From: Desulfobacterales bacterium
GTDB taxonomy: Bacteria > Desulfobacterota > Desulfobacteria > Desulfobacterales > C00003060
Assembly: GCA_030616425.1 (NCBI GenBank)
Contig: JAUWXJ010000070.1
Span: 1 to 10,738, forward strand
Length of the DNA: 10,738 nt
Direction of reading: 5' to 3'
Shown: one piece after another, positions 1 to 5,737 of the stretch
How the letters are laid out: the number at the start of each line of letters is the position of its first letter
Position numbering within the stretch: the stretch's first letter is position 1
The notes under the pieces: model-generated
Seen by the model: the letters and a program-made list of their open reading frames with translations, nothing else
Databases searched by the model: none
What the model was told of the DNA's origin: nothing
Position numbers and translations under genes: made by a program

Positions 1-195
1 GAAGCCATTGATGGCAAACCTGCCCACCTCTTTTTTCTATTGATGGCCCCCGAAAACTCGACGGGCGCTCATCTGCAGATGCTTGCCAGGATATCCCGAT
101 TACTCAAAGACAGCACTTTTAGACAGAGGCTGATGACCGCTGATGACCGACATGAGCTCTATATAGCAATAGCAAGTGAGGACAATGAGCTTTAG
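1..195 (+). CDS. ptsN: PtsN, nitrogen-type PTS EIIA, C-terminal part (5' end outside window)
   Basis: The frame is open from the first base and ends at TAG 193-195, giving the last 64 residues of a protein. The stretch HLFFLLMAPENSTGAHLQML followed by ARISRLLKD matches the C-terminal half of the fructose/nitrogen-type PTS EIIA domain as I know the family. EIIA-Ntr is a cytoplasmic phosphocarrier that usually regulates targets by protein contact and does not transport sugar. The phosphorylated histidine lies in the N-terminal half, which is outside the window, so its presence cannot be checked. rapZ begins 58 bases downstream on the same strand, consistent with the rpoN/ptsN/rapZ type of cluster common in proteobacteria. 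Identity is fairly secure from the C-terminal motif and the neighbour; activity is unverified. Confidence 0.85.
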   Translation, partial: EAIDGKPAHLFFLLMAPENSTGAHLQMLARISRLLKDSTFRQRLMTADDRHELYIAIASEDNEL

Positions 196-253
196 CCTGG
201 CTGCATCGGTGTTAGCGCGATTTCTCATCTGATTCCAGGAGTTGTGCGGGTAG

Positions 254-1120
254 TTGAAACAAGGGAAAATTATTATCGTCACCGGGCTTTCCGGTTCGGG
301 AAAAAGTACGGCCATAAAGGCCTTGGAGGATTTTGGATTTTTCTGCGTGGACAACCTTCCGGTCGTGCTTTTGCCAGAGTTTTTGGAACTTCGAATGGGA
401 ATCGATTCAGAGATTTCTAAACTGGCCCTGGTGATGGATATTAGAGAGAAGAGTTTTATCTTGACATACTCAGATGTCTTGGACGGGCTACGGAGGCAAG
501 GGTATCGGTTCGAAATACTTTTTCTTGAAGCATCTGAAGAAGTTCTGGTGAGACGGTACAGCCAGACCAGGATGCATCACCCTCTTGCCACGGGAGAAGG
601 GCTTCTGGAAGCGATACGCACCGAAAGGGAACAACTTAAAGGGCTCAAGGGAATCGCCGACAAAGTTATTGACACTTCACACTACAATGTTCATGAACTC
701 AAAGCTGTTATCTCAGGGCATGCGTTTAAGCTAGTTCAAACTGGGCACGCGGAAGTACATATCCTGTCTTTTGGATACAAGTACGGCATTCCCCATGACG
801 CGGACTTGGTAATCGATGTTCGCTTTCTACCCAATCCTTATTTTGTCCCTGAATTGAGGGAGCTAAATGGCATGGCGCCTGAGGTGAAGGCGTTTATGAA
901 AAAATGGAACGAGACCCAAACTTTTTTAAAAAAATATTTGGATCTGCTTGACTACCTTATACCTTTATATGAAAAAGAAGGGAAATCGTATTTGACTGTA
1001 GCGGTTGGTTGCACAGGCGGAAGGCACCGCTCCATTGTGATTGCTGATGAGATCTTCCAGCATTTGAAAAAGAAAACTGATTGCATAAACTTGGTCCATC
1101 GGGATATTGATTTGAGTTAG
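254..1120 (+). CDS. rapZ: RapZ-type P-loop nucleotide-binding protein (RNase adapter family)
   Basis: This 288-residue protein is close to the 284 residues of E. coli RapZ. A Walker A loop GLSGSGKS sits at residues 11-18, a Walker B-like VMDIRE at 60-65, the family segment RRYSQTRMHHPL at 100-111, SFGYKYGIP at 172-180, DVRFLPNP at 188-195 and the C-terminal GCTGGRHRS at 252-260. In E. coli RapZ delivers the small RNA GlmZ to RNase E and so controls glucosamine-6-phosphate synthesis; whether that RNA exists here is unknown, and the broader family is simply a nucleotide- and RNA-binding regulator. The start is TTG at 254: an in-frame TAG occupies 251-253 and the Walker A loop follows ten residues later, so no other start fits. 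AGGAG at 237-241 is the likely ribosome site, with a long 12-base gap. The gene sits between two PTS EIIA genes, which suggests a shared regulatory unit. Confidence 0.93.
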   Translation: MKQGKIIIVTGLSGSGKSTAIKALEDFGFFCVDNLPVVLLPEFLELRMGIDSEISKLALVMDIREKSFILTYSDVLDGLRRQGYRFEILFLEASEEVLVRRYSQTRMHHPLATGEGLLEAIRTEREQLKGLKGIADKVIDTSHYNVHELKAVISGHAFKLVQTGHAEVHILSFGYKYGIPHDADLVIDVRFLPNPYFVPELRELNGMAPEVKAFMKKWNETQTFLKKYLDLLDYLIPLYEKEGKSYLTVAVGCTGGRHRSIVIADEIFQHLKKKTDCINLVHRDIDLS

Positions 1121-1134
1121 AAACTTAGATTTAG

Positions 1135-1150
1135 CTTCCCTAATGGGAAG
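1135..1150 (+). repeat. Small stem-loop between rapZ and the EIIA gene
   Basis: CTTCCC (1135-1140) and GGGAAG (1145-1150) form a perfect 6-bp stem with a TAAT loop. No T-tract follows, so it is not an intrinsic terminator. It lies just upstream of the GAGGGG ribosome site of the next gene and could affect mRNA processing or translation, but this is only inference. Confidence 0.45.
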
Positions 1151-1166
1151 GTGAGGGGTCAGATTT

Positions 1167-1580
1167 ATGATAGGAATTGTTGTCGTTACCCATAGTGGCC
1201 TGGGAGAAGCCCTTATTGAAGCGGCCGAATTTATCCTTGAAGATCACCTGGAAGCAGCCACTGCTGTTTCCGTGGATTTAAGGCAAAGCGCTGAGCGACT
1301 GAGAGAAAAGATAAAAACCGGCATTAAGAGAGTTGACGAAGGTGAAGGGGTGCTTATCCTTACGGACATGTTCGGGGGGACGCCATCCAACCTCAGTCTT
1401 TCGTTCCTTGAGGAAGGCCGGATTGAGGTCCTTACAGGGGTTAATCTTCCCGTGTTGATCCGAGCTGCTAGAATGCGGAAAGACAAGAGTTTGAGCGAGC
1501 TTGCAGAGCGCCTGCAGGCTTATGGCAGGAAGAGTATTTCATTGGCTAGCGGGGTCTTGAAAGGAAACAAAAAAACCTGA
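1167..1580 (+). CDS. PTS system mannose-type EIIA (EIIA-Man fold) protein
   Basis: The 137-residue protein begins MIGIVVVTHSGLGEAL, with His9 in the position of the phosphorylated His10 of E. coli ManX EIIA. The signature LTDMFGGTPSN spans 65-75, including Asp67, and ends the phosphotransfer site as known for the family; GVNLPVLIRA follows at 91-100. There is no fused EIIB domain, and no EIIC/EIID permease gene lies in the window. Together with ptsN and rapZ this suggests a regulatory PTS branch rather than sugar uptake. The ATG has GAGGGG at 1152-1157 with a 9-base gap. The stop is followed closely by rimI, so co-transcription is likely. Family assignment is firm; the regulatory target is unknown. 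Confidence 0.9.
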   Translation: MIGIVVVTHSGLGEALIEAAEFILEDHLEAATAVSVDLRQSAERLREKIKTGIKRVDEGEGVLILTDMFGGTPSNLSLSFLEEGRIEVLTGVNLPVLIRAARMRKDKSLSELAERLQAYGRKSISLASGVLKGNKKT

Positions 1581-1597
1581 GAGTCAGAGATTGTTAT

Positions 1598-2071
1598 TTG
1601 TCTAGTCTTTCCGAGACGGACATTGATACGGTGTTAGATATTGAAGCTGCCTCTTTTCCCTCGCCATGGAGTAGGGCGTCTTTCGAAGGAGAGCTAGCTG
1701 AAAAGACTTCACGTAGTCTGGTTATCAAGAAAAAACAGCAAGAGAAACAGGACCGGGTTATTGCCTACCTTTTCTTCAGGCTTCTTGAAGACGAGATGTA
1801 TATAATGAATCTTGCCGTAGATCCGGTGTACCGGCGCTGCGGCGTGGCCACCTTCTTGCTCGAGTACAGCCTCAAACTAGCCAGAAGATATAGTTCTAAG
1901 AAAGCTTTCCTGGACGTTCGCGCGTCTAATGATTCAGCCATCAAGCTTTATAAGAAGATGGGCTTTTGCGAAGTAGGTCGACGACAGAGATACTATTTGG
2001 AAACGCGGGAAGATGCTGTTGTCATGGTTAAGGAAGTGACCAGGGCGGCGGACCAAGATATCCAAGTGTGA
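1598..2071 (+). CDS. rimI: RimI-type N-alpha-acetyltransferase (GNAT family)
   Basis: The 157-residue protein (from TTG 1598) has the GNAT core. An N-terminal SFPSPWS is at 19-25, MNLAVDPVYRRCGVA at 70-84 carries the acetyl-CoA pyrophosphate-binding loop, and RASNDSAIKLYKKMGF at 108-123 holds the conserved tyrosine Tyr118. RimI acetylates the N-terminal alanine of ribosomal protein S18. Where E. coli RimI has LEVR (Glu103, the proposed general base), this protein has LDVR (Asp107), a conservative change. The start is uncertain. TTG 1598 has only a weak ribosome site, while the upstream in-frame CTG at 1577 would overlap the EIIA stop, has AAGGA at 1561-1565, and would add residues resembling a usual first beta strand. 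An in-frame stop at 1547-1549 limits further extension. The gene probably belongs to the run from ptsN to secG. Confidence 0.87.
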   Translation: MSSLSETDIDTVLDIEAASFPSPWSRASFEGELAEKTSRSLVIKKKQQEKQDRVIAYLFFRLLEDEMYIMNLAVDPVYRRCGVATFLLEYSLKLARRYSSKKAFLDVRASNDSAIKLYKKMGFCEVGRRQRYYLETREDAVVMVKEVTRAADQDIQV

Positions 2072-2107
2072 AAGCCGTCCAACAAACTTGCCAAGGAGCC
2101 TAGTACT

Positions 2108-2890
2108 ATGTCAAAGCGAAAACCCTTGATCGCTGGAAACTGGAAGATGTACAAGGCCGGTCCGCAGGCCGCAGAGCTTGCAAACCGGTTGAAATCGTTG
2201 GTGTCGGATATCACGGACGTGGATATCATGGTTGCCCCTCCGTTTACGGTCCTGGAGATTGTGGCAGAGATTCTGGAAGGATCAATCATAGACCTTGGGG
2301 GGCAAGACTTGTTCTGGGAGGTCGAAGGGGCATACACTGGAGAGATCTCGGCCTCCATGTTAAAGGCTGCAGGATGCACGCATGCGATTATTGGCCATTC
2401 CGAGAGGCGTCAATACTTTGGCGAGACCAATGCAACGGTGAACAGGAAGGTTCGGGCAGCCCTCATTGGAGGCCTGATCCCTGTGGTTTGTATTGGAGAA
2501 TCTGAGACGGAACGGGAATCGAATCAGACCTTTTCTGTGGTGCAAGAGCAATTGGAAAAAGGCCTGGAAGGCCTGGGTTCTGATGAGGTTCAGAGGATCA
2601 CAATAGCGTATGAGCCTGTCTGGGCCATTGGTACTGGTAAGACGGCAACTACCGGTCAGGCCCAAGAGGTGCACGAATTCATCCGGCGGCGCATGGAAAC
2701 AGCCCATGGGAATTCGGTTGCAAGCGCTGTCCGGATATTGTATGGTGGGAGCGTAAAGCCCGAAAATACCAGCGATCTCATGGCAATGGCAGACATTGAT
2801 GGGGCATTGGTAGGAGGCGCCAGTCTTGATGCTGATTCCTTTGCGACCATTGTTCGCTTAGCCATGGATGTTGTGGGTGATAAAGCTTGA
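2108..2890 (+). CDS. tpiA: Triosephosphate isomerase
   Basis: This 260-residue cytoplasmic TIM-barrel enzyme interconverts dihydroxyacetone phosphate and glyceraldehyde 3-phosphate in glycolysis and gluconeogenesis. The catalytic set is complete: Asn11 and Lys13 in GNWKMY, His97 in IIGHSERR, and Glu169 in AYEPVWAIGTGKTA at the base of the mobile loop 6. The phosphate-binding segments LYGGSVKPEN (211-220) and GALVGGASL (232-240) are present. The length is normal for a bacterial TpiA. AAGGAG at 2093-2098 lies 9 bases before the ATG. secG follows within 20 bases, the tpiA-secG order seen in many proteobacteria. Nothing is unusual in the sequence. Confidence 0.98.
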   Translation: MSKRKPLIAGNWKMYKAGPQAAELANRLKSLVSDITDVDIMVAPPFTVLEIVAEILEGSIIDLGGQDLFWEVEGAYTGEISASMLKAAGCTHAIIGHSERRQYFGETNATVNRKVRAALIGGLIPVVCIGESETERESNQTFSVVQEQLEKGLEGLGSDEVQRITIAYEPVWAIGTGKTATTGQAQEVHEFIRRRMETAHGNSVASAVRILYGGSVKPENTSDLMAMADIDGALVGGASLDADSFATIVRLAMDVVGDKA

Positions 2891-2909
2891 GGATTGGAGT
2901 AGTTTTGAA

Positions 2910-3326
2910 ATGTCAACGGTCTTCATTATTGTTCATATTATTGTAGCCGTAGCATTGATACTTATTGTCCTTTTGCAAACCGGCAAAGGGGCAGACATGG
3001 GAGCAGCCTTTGGTGGAGGATCGAGCCAGACCCTTTTCGGAAGCGGTGGCGCATCAACCTTTCTTACTAGACTGACTACAATTGCTGCCATAGTCTTTAT
3101 GCTCACATCCTTAGGGCTAGCCTATCTATCGGGCCATCGGTCTGCCCGATCGGTGGTGTCCCCCGCAGCAGAGCAAACAGAGCAGGCGGCATCAAAGCCT
3201 CCGGTTCAGGCAGAACAGGTGCCGTCAGAGGTGCCGGCTCACCCTGTGGCTAAAGAGGGTGATGTGGCAGAAAGGAGCCCGCAGCAGCCCTGGGAAGGTC
3301 AGTCGAAGCAACAACCTGGGGAGTGA
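2910..3326 (+). CDS. secG: SecG, protein translocase subunit
   Basis: This is the small two-pass membrane subunit of the SecYEG channel. Residues 4-22 form the first hydrophobic helix, followed by LLQTGKGADMGAAFGGG and the family motif LFGSGGASTFLTRLT around 42-56, with a second helix at about 58-74. A tail of roughly 60 residues rich in Pro, Gln, Glu and Ala brings the protein to 138 residues, longer than the 110 of E. coli SecG; such variable tails are common and probably cytoplasmic or disordered. I chose ATG 2910 over the in-frame ATG 2868 because the latter lies inside tpiA and would add a non-SecG extension. GGAG at 2896-2899 is well placed for 2910. The gene is the last protein gene of the run before the tRNA. 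Confidence 0.93.
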   Translation: MSTVFIIVHIIVAVALILIVLLQTGKGADMGAAFGGGSSQTLFGSGGASTFLTRLTTIAAIVFMLTSLGLAYLSGHRSARSVVSPAAEQTEQAASKPPVQAEQVPSEVPAHPVAKEGDVAERSPQQPWEGQSKQQPGE

Positions 3327-3340
3327 CAGGGGAGAAGCCT

Positions 3341-3346
3341 TATAAT
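3341..3346 (+). promoter_or_regulatory. Possible -10 element of the tRNA-Leu promoter
   Basis: TATAAT matches the sigma70 -10 consensus and lies 17 bases before the mature tRNA 5' end, immediately after secG. No good -35 hexamer is seen at 16-18 bases upstream; GTGACA at 3323-3328 is too close, at 12 bases. The tRNA may instead be processed from the secG transcript. Confidence 0.4.
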
Positions 3347-3363
3347 TTGGGAAAACAGGTTGC

Positions 3364-3450
3364 GCCGAAGTGGTGGAATTTGGTAGACACGCTGTCTTGA
3401 GGGGGCAGTGGGTTATGCCCGTGCGGGTTCAAATCCCGCCTTCGGCACCA
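3364..3450 (+). tRNA. tRNA-Leu, anticodon GAG, CCA encoded
   Basis: The 87-nt sequence folds as a class II tRNA. The acceptor strands are GCCGAAG (3364-3370) and CTTCGGC (3440-3446), followed by A73 and a genomically encoded CCA. The D stem is GTG/CAC with GG at 3382-3383. The anticodon stem CTGTC/GGCAG encloses loop TTGAGGG, so the anticodon is GAG at 3399-3401, reading CUC and CUU leucine codons. A long variable arm (GGG...CCC) precedes the T arm GCGGG-TTCAAAT-CCCGC. The same tRNA species lies beside secG in E. coli (leuU), so the linkage is widespread. Confidence 0.97.
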
Positions 3451-3473
3451 TTTACAGTATAGATTCATAACAG

Positions 3474-3510
3474 GGGGAGTTGGGAGACGAGCCTAATTCC
3501 CCATTTTTTT
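3474..3510 (+). terminator. Intrinsic terminator after tRNA-Leu
   Basis: GGGGAGTT (3474-3481) pairs with AATTCCCC (3495-3502) with one G-T pair. Three more pairs extend the stem inward to a 7-base loop AGACGAG. The stem is followed by A and seven Ts (3504-3510). It closes the ptsN-to-tRNA transcription unit. Confidence 0.87.
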
Positions 3511-3603
3511 CTGGGAAAGCTTTCACATATCTCTTCTGGCTCGTATGCATTGTTGCCCTTTTTTCTCTAAAGTTTTTTTCAGATATGACGATCTAAGGAT
3601 TGA

Positions 3604-3714
3604 GGGGGAAGTCTCGGGTCAGTGGCGAAAAATTTCTCTCTACAAAAATAAAAGAGTTTGAGATGAGATAACGCCCCGACCCTGGTGTTCCCCCTTCTGC
3701 TTTTGGGGCATCTC
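3604..3714 (+). other. Gene-free stretch with two competing hairpins
   Basis: The stretch 3511-3831 holds no convincing gene on either strand. Inside it, GGGGGAA (3604-3610) can pair with TTCCCCC (3688-3694), GGGTC (3616-3620) with GACCC (3678-3682) and GGCG (3624-3627) with CGCC (3672-3675), giving a long interrupted stem. A second fold uses GCCCC (3673-3677) with GGGGC (3705-3709), and GAGAT (3660-3664) with ATCTC (3710-3714). The folds share bases and cannot coexist. This could be a small structured RNA or a decayed element; I recognise no named RNA family. Confidence 0.4.
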
Positions 3715-3831
3715 GATCCGTCAAGATAAAAGCCTGGTTTGGACTCTATCCTTACGACCTGACACACACAGGCTATTAAACTTATCTTGCTCATCCATCA
3801 TCCGCTTGCATTAGGTTAAGCTTTATAAAAT

Positions 3832-3924
3832 ATGCCTATGTGTCCGAATTGCAATACTTTTTTTGTACAAGAAGTGAAAGAACTGGCTAAGAATCTTAGC
3901 TTGCATTGTCCTTTTTTACGGTGA
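3832..3924 (+). CDS. Doubtful 30-residue CxxC peptide
   Basis: A short ORF from ATG 3832 to TGA 3922-3924 reads MPMCPNCNTFF and ends in SLHCPFLR. CPNC followed by a His-Cys pair about 19 residues later resembles half of a zinc-ribbon, such as those opening small zinc-binding proteins. There is no good ribosome site near the ATG, and no known protein is recognised. It may be a real micropeptide, the remnant of a zinc-ribbon gene, or chance. Confidence is low. Confidence 0.2.
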   Translation: MPMCPNCNTFFVQEVKELAKNLSLHCPFLR

Positions 3925-4147
3925 GGGGTGTCGCGGGAAAAGGGTTGTTTAGAAATCTGTGGCGATACACACTTTTGCCTTGATTTTTCGACTGACCGTG
4001 GTATATACGTAAAATACAGACACTACGCAGGCTTTGTTGTCTGTCGGTGTTTCATCCTATGTGCCTCTGGGGGTTGCGGGTATTCCCTTCCCTCGGAGGT
4101 TTTTCTTTTTCTTGACCACACCATCTTTCGTGCTTATCTTTTTATTA

Positions 4148-4248
4148 GTGGTAGTGGTCTGGGGCCGGTGGCGACATTTAGTCTCACCACACCTATATGA
4201 AATATAGGATGAGACACCGGCCCCGGCTCCGGCTCTACCGCTTTTTTT
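4148..4248 (+). terminator. Large nested hairpin with T-tract; terminator or 3' end of an unknown small RNA
   Basis: Four nested paired segments can be seen: GTGGTAG (4148-4154) with CTACCGC (4235-4241, one G-T pair), GGGGCCGGT (4161-4169) with ACCGGCCCC (4216-4224), GTCTCA (4181-4186) with TGAGAC (4210-4215), and CCTATAT (4192-4198) with ATATAGG (4202-4208) around a 3-base loop. Seven Ts (4242-4248) follow the last pair directly. The layout is that of an intrinsic terminator with an unusually long, bulged stem. No protein gene ends here, so it may terminate a non-coding transcript starting somewhere after 3510. Confidence 0.55.
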
Positions 4249-4374
4249 GAGATTTTTTCCTTTCTCTTTGCTTCCCTATTCATTTCCCTTCATGCCTTCA
4301 GCGGTTAAATTACGACATACATTTTTGCTATTCATGACCCTTTTTCGGCTTTTCAGATCATTGGGAGCAAGGGC
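4249..4374. other. Pyrimidine-rich spacer without a recognisable feature
   Basis: This stretch is rich in T and C on the plus strand and contains no ORF, repeat or hairpin that I can support. It separates the T-tract of the large hairpin from the promoter of the TGS-GTPase gene. Confidence 0.5.
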
Positions 4375-4403
4375 TTGACCCACGTGTCTGGTTCCTCTAT
4401 AAT
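4375..4403 (+). promoter_or_regulatory. Sigma70-type promoter for the TGS-GTPase gene
   Basis: TTGACC (4375-4380) and TATAAT (4398-4403) are separated by exactly 17 bases, five of six and six of six matches to consensus. The expected start of transcription is about 4410, which gives a leader of roughly 240 bases before the GTG start at 4652. This is the best promoter in the window. Confidence 0.78.
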
Positions 4404-4409
4404 TTAAAA

Positions 4410-4435
4410 ATTACCTGCAGCGTGCTGCAGGTAAT
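4410..4435 (+). promoter_or_regulatory. Perfect 11-bp inverted repeat at the predicted +1
   Basis: ATTACCTGCAG (4410-4420) and CTGCAGGTAAT (4425-4435) are perfect inverted copies around CGTG. Lying directly at the predicted transcription start, it could be an operator for a dimeric repressor or, in RNA, a very stable 5' hairpin. Its inner half-sites ACCTGC/GCAGGT recur at 4511-4525. Confidence 0.6.
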
Positions 4436-4469
4436 CTTCGACCGTAAGGAAGTTTATCATTTTTAGATT

Positions 4470-4563
4470 GTTTGCATCCCCTTGCTCCGCACGGGCATGC
4501 AAACTTAAACACCTGCTGCGCAGGTGGTTATTTAGACGCTCCCGCAGTCCCGCTTTGGCGGGA
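4470..4563 (+). repeat. Three further stem-loops in the GTPase leader
   Basis: GTTTGCAT (4470-4477) pairs with ATGCAAAC (4497-4504), with CCC/GGG inside. CACCTGC (4510-4516) pairs with GCAGGTG (4520-4526) around TGC. TCCCGC (4548-4553) pairs with GCGGGA (4558-4563) around TTTG. None is followed by a T-tract. The last has the same arms as a palindrome at 5738-5753 on the other side of the GTPase gene. They may be leader RNA structure, interspersed palindromic repeats, or both. Confidence 0.6.
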
Positions 4564-4651
4564 TGTGGAATGCGCTCACTTTTGCGGTTCAGCGAAATTT
4601 AATAGGTGCTGATCTGTTCACAGATTGCCAGCCAAATTCATTGAGGAATCC

Positions 4652-5638
4652 GTGCCTGCTAATTTACCCCCAGAATATTTTGAAGTTGAAAGGCGGTATC
4701 GCGAGGCCAAGGCCCCGGCTGAAAAAGTCAAGGCCCTGGAAGAGATGCTTGCGGTCATTCCCAAGCACAAGGGCACGGATAAACTCAGAGCCGATTTCAG
4801 GCGTCGCCTCTCCAAGCTAAAGTCCCAGCAGCAGACAAAAAAGGCAACTAGTAGGCGAGATATAGGCTACAGGATCGACCGGGAAGGAGCAGGACAGGTA
4901 GCACTTATCGGTGCTCCGAACGTGGGCAAATCGGCATTGGTGGGAGCCCTTACCAATGCCGCCCCTGAAGTAGCTGACTTTCACCACACCACACGGATAC
5001 CAACCCCCGGTATGATGCCCTTTGAAAACATCCAGATTCAACTGATCGATACGCCGCCCATCACCCGGGAGTACATGGAACCCTGGCTTCCAGACATAAT
5101 CCGCAGGGCCGATGTGATCTTGTTGGTTGTGGATGTGACCACAGACCCTGTTCAACAACTGGAGGAGACAGTTGCCCTGCTTGAAGAAAAGCGAATTGCC
5201 CCCCTGCGCCTTGCCCATTTGTATGAAGGGCGCCAGGGTTGGACTTTAAGACCTGTACTGGTGGTTGCCAACAAGAACGACAACGTCCGGGCTGAAGAAA
5301 ACTTTCAGATCTTCAATGACCTCCTGGAAGATGACTGGCCCATGGTGACGGTCTCGGCAAGTACGGGGCATAACCTCGAATTACTGAAACAAATACTGTT
5401 TGAACGGCTTGAGATCATACGGGTCTATACCAAGGCAAGGGGCAAGGCGCCGGACCGGAACGCGCCATTTGTCCTAAAGAAAGGGGCTACAGTCCAAGAT
5501 CTTGCTAGTAAGATCCACAAAGAATTTGTAGAAAAGTTCAAATTCGCCAAGGTATGGGGTAATGGGGTCTATGACGGCCAGATGATCCAGAGAGACTACA
5601 TGTTGCAGGATGGAGACGTGGTGGAACTGCATTTGTGA
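4652..5638 (+). CDS. TGS-domain GTPase (DRG/Obg-related, HSR1-type)
   Basis: The 328-residue cytoplasmic protein has an N-terminal charged helical region (1-75), a GTPase core (about 80-260) and a C-terminal TGS domain (about 275-328). G1 is GAPNVGKS at 87-94, TTRIPTPG at 113-120 covers the G2 threonine, G3 reads DTPP at 133-136, G4 is NKND at 207-210 and SAS at 235-237 is G5-like. In G3 the usual glycine of DxxG is proline. TGS domains are found in RelA/SpoT, ThrRS and DRG GTPases and are thought to bind RNA or ligands; the exact role of this prokaryotic group is not known to me. The start is GTG 4652: it gives MPANLPPEYFE, as I remember for the family, with GAGGA at 4643-4647. The alternative TTG 4625 adds nine atypical residues and has no good ribosome site. 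The gene stands alone, with its own promoter and hairpin-rich flanks. Confidence 0.88.
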   Translation: MPANLPPEYFEVERRYREAKAPAEKVKALEEMLAVIPKHKGTDKLRADFRRRLSKLKSQQQTKKATSRRDIGYRIDREGAGQVALIGAPNVGKSALVGALTNAAPEVADFHHTTRIPTPGMMPFENIQIQLIDTPPITREYMEPWLPDIIRRADVILLVVDVTTDPVQQLEETVALLEEKRIAPLRLAHLYEGRQGWTLRPVLVVANKNDNVRAEENFQIFNDLLEDDWPMVTVSASTGHNLELLKQILFERLEIIRVYTKARGKAPDRNAPFVLKKGATVQDLASKIHKEFVEKFKFAKVWGNGVYDGQMIQRDYMLQDGDVVELHL

Positions 5639-5737
5639 TAATTGACCATGGGACGTGTTTTTATCTCTCACAGAGATCGCAGAGACACAGAGTTCTTGAG
5701 CAGATTCCCTGATAGGGGAAATCTGCTCAAACCGCCA

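Noticed and set aside
2868..2909. ATG 2868 as start of secG
   Set aside because: It lies within tpiA and adds a hydrophilic leader not seen in SecG. ATG 2910 has its own ribosome site and starts right at the first membrane helix.
3439..3450. tRNA-Leu 3' end as attachment site for an integrated element
   Set aside because: No second copy of the tRNA 3' end was seen downstream beyond a chance 8-base match near 8394, and there is no integrase gene.
3579..3794. 71-residue minus-strand ORF in the gap after the tRNA
   Set aside because: No ribosome site or recognisable motif is seen, and it covers the competing hairpins. Chance reading is more likely.
3928..4200. 90-residue plus-strand ORF with several cysteines, GTG start
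   Set aside because: It has no ribosome site and irregular composition, and it runs into the nested hairpin at 4148-4248; no protein family pattern is visible.
3511..4248. Known housekeeping RNA (6S RNA, tmRNA, RNase P RNA or SRP RNA) in the gene-free gap
   Set aside because: I looked for the hallmark sequences of each on the plus strand and in part on the minus strand and found none; the hairpins alone are not enough to name a family.
4625..4651. TTG 4625 as start of the TGS GTPase
   Set aside because: No good ribosome site precedes it, and the nine extra residues are atypical. GTG 4652 has GAGGA upstream and gives the expected family N-terminus.
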